The notes under the pieces: model-generated
Told to the model about the DNA's origin: nothing
The model's input: the letters and a program-made list of their open reading frames with translations, nothing else
Database searches by the model: none
In this document: piece by piece, positions 63,877 to 64,000 of the stretch
Position numbering within the stretch: position 1 is the first letter of the stretch
Layout of the letters: each line of letters opens with the position of its first letter
Origin: Anopheles merus
Taxonomy: Eukaryota > Arthropoda > Insecta > Diptera > Culicidae
Direction: 5' to 3'
DNA: 64,000 nt
Assembly: GCF_017562075.2 (NCBI RefSeq)
Contig: NC_054084.1
Span: 17,419,889 to 17,483,888, forward strand
Translations under genes and position numbers: made by a program

Positions 63877-64000
63877 CACGGTTAGAGTTCAACTGATAGA
63901 GATGTCAATTTTTTTCTGTTGACTCATGTGATCATATTATTGAAAGTGCACTTTTTGTCCATTTTTTAAACGAAAATGTTATGTTGAAATAAAAAACCAA
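63877..64000. other. Window edge, AT-rich
   Basis: Immediately upstream of the preceding minus-strand frame. An in-frame TGA lies 15 bases before the ATG. Nothing else seen. Confidence 0.5.

Overview
This window looks like nuclear DNA of a dipteran insect, most likely an Anopheles-type mosquito. The evidence is spliceosomal intron signals, very frequent CA/GT microsatellites, Pol III SINEs with tRNA-like A and B boxes and GAAGAAGAA-type tails that resemble the Anopheles SINE200 group, and mosquito-type Tc1/mariner and TA-flanked miniature elements. I see no operons, no Shine-Dalgarno-spaced genes, no rRNA, no CRISPR and no convincing tRNA gene. Organism assignment is by recognition, without a database search.

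Almost all of the window is non-coding (intronic or intergenic). Only a few coding pieces can be supported. (i) Around 41.44-43.3 kb on the minus strand is the 5' end of a gene: a long UTR-like region, then a coding exon encoding a signal peptide that ends at a perfect AG|GTGAGT donor in phase 1. The rest of that gene must lie leftwards behind a long intron. (ii) At 60.59-60.72 kb on the plus strand is a last coding exon with branch site, acceptor, 40 codons, stop and a nearby AATAAA. Candidate upstream exons with compatible phase lie at 59.83 and 56.20 kb but are uncertain. (iii) At 63.6-63.9 kb on the minus strand is a short coding-like frame interrupted by one stop, possibly a retrocopy or damaged small gene. 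I could not name any of these proteins.

The strongest structural feature is the mobile DNA. A 1.7-kb Tc1-like element (61753-63449, TA target duplication) has about 320-bp inverted repeats with internal direct repeats (IR/DR layout) and a decayed transposase. A 429-bp TA-flanked MITE lies at 44358-44786, with three weaker elements sharing CAGGGTTT ends at 21.6-22.2, 29.4-29.7 and 48.3-48.6 kb. A 198-bp near-perfect foldback sits at 58.65-58.85 kb, and SINEs at 4.2 and 60.9 kb. These all fall in AT-rich blocks of about 0.6-2.7 kb that alternate with GC-balanced blocks carrying the microsatellites, so the window reads as a mosaic of older single-copy non-coding DNA split by decayed insertions. 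The longest simple repeat is a 311-bp interrupted (CA)n at 53.05-53.36 kb.
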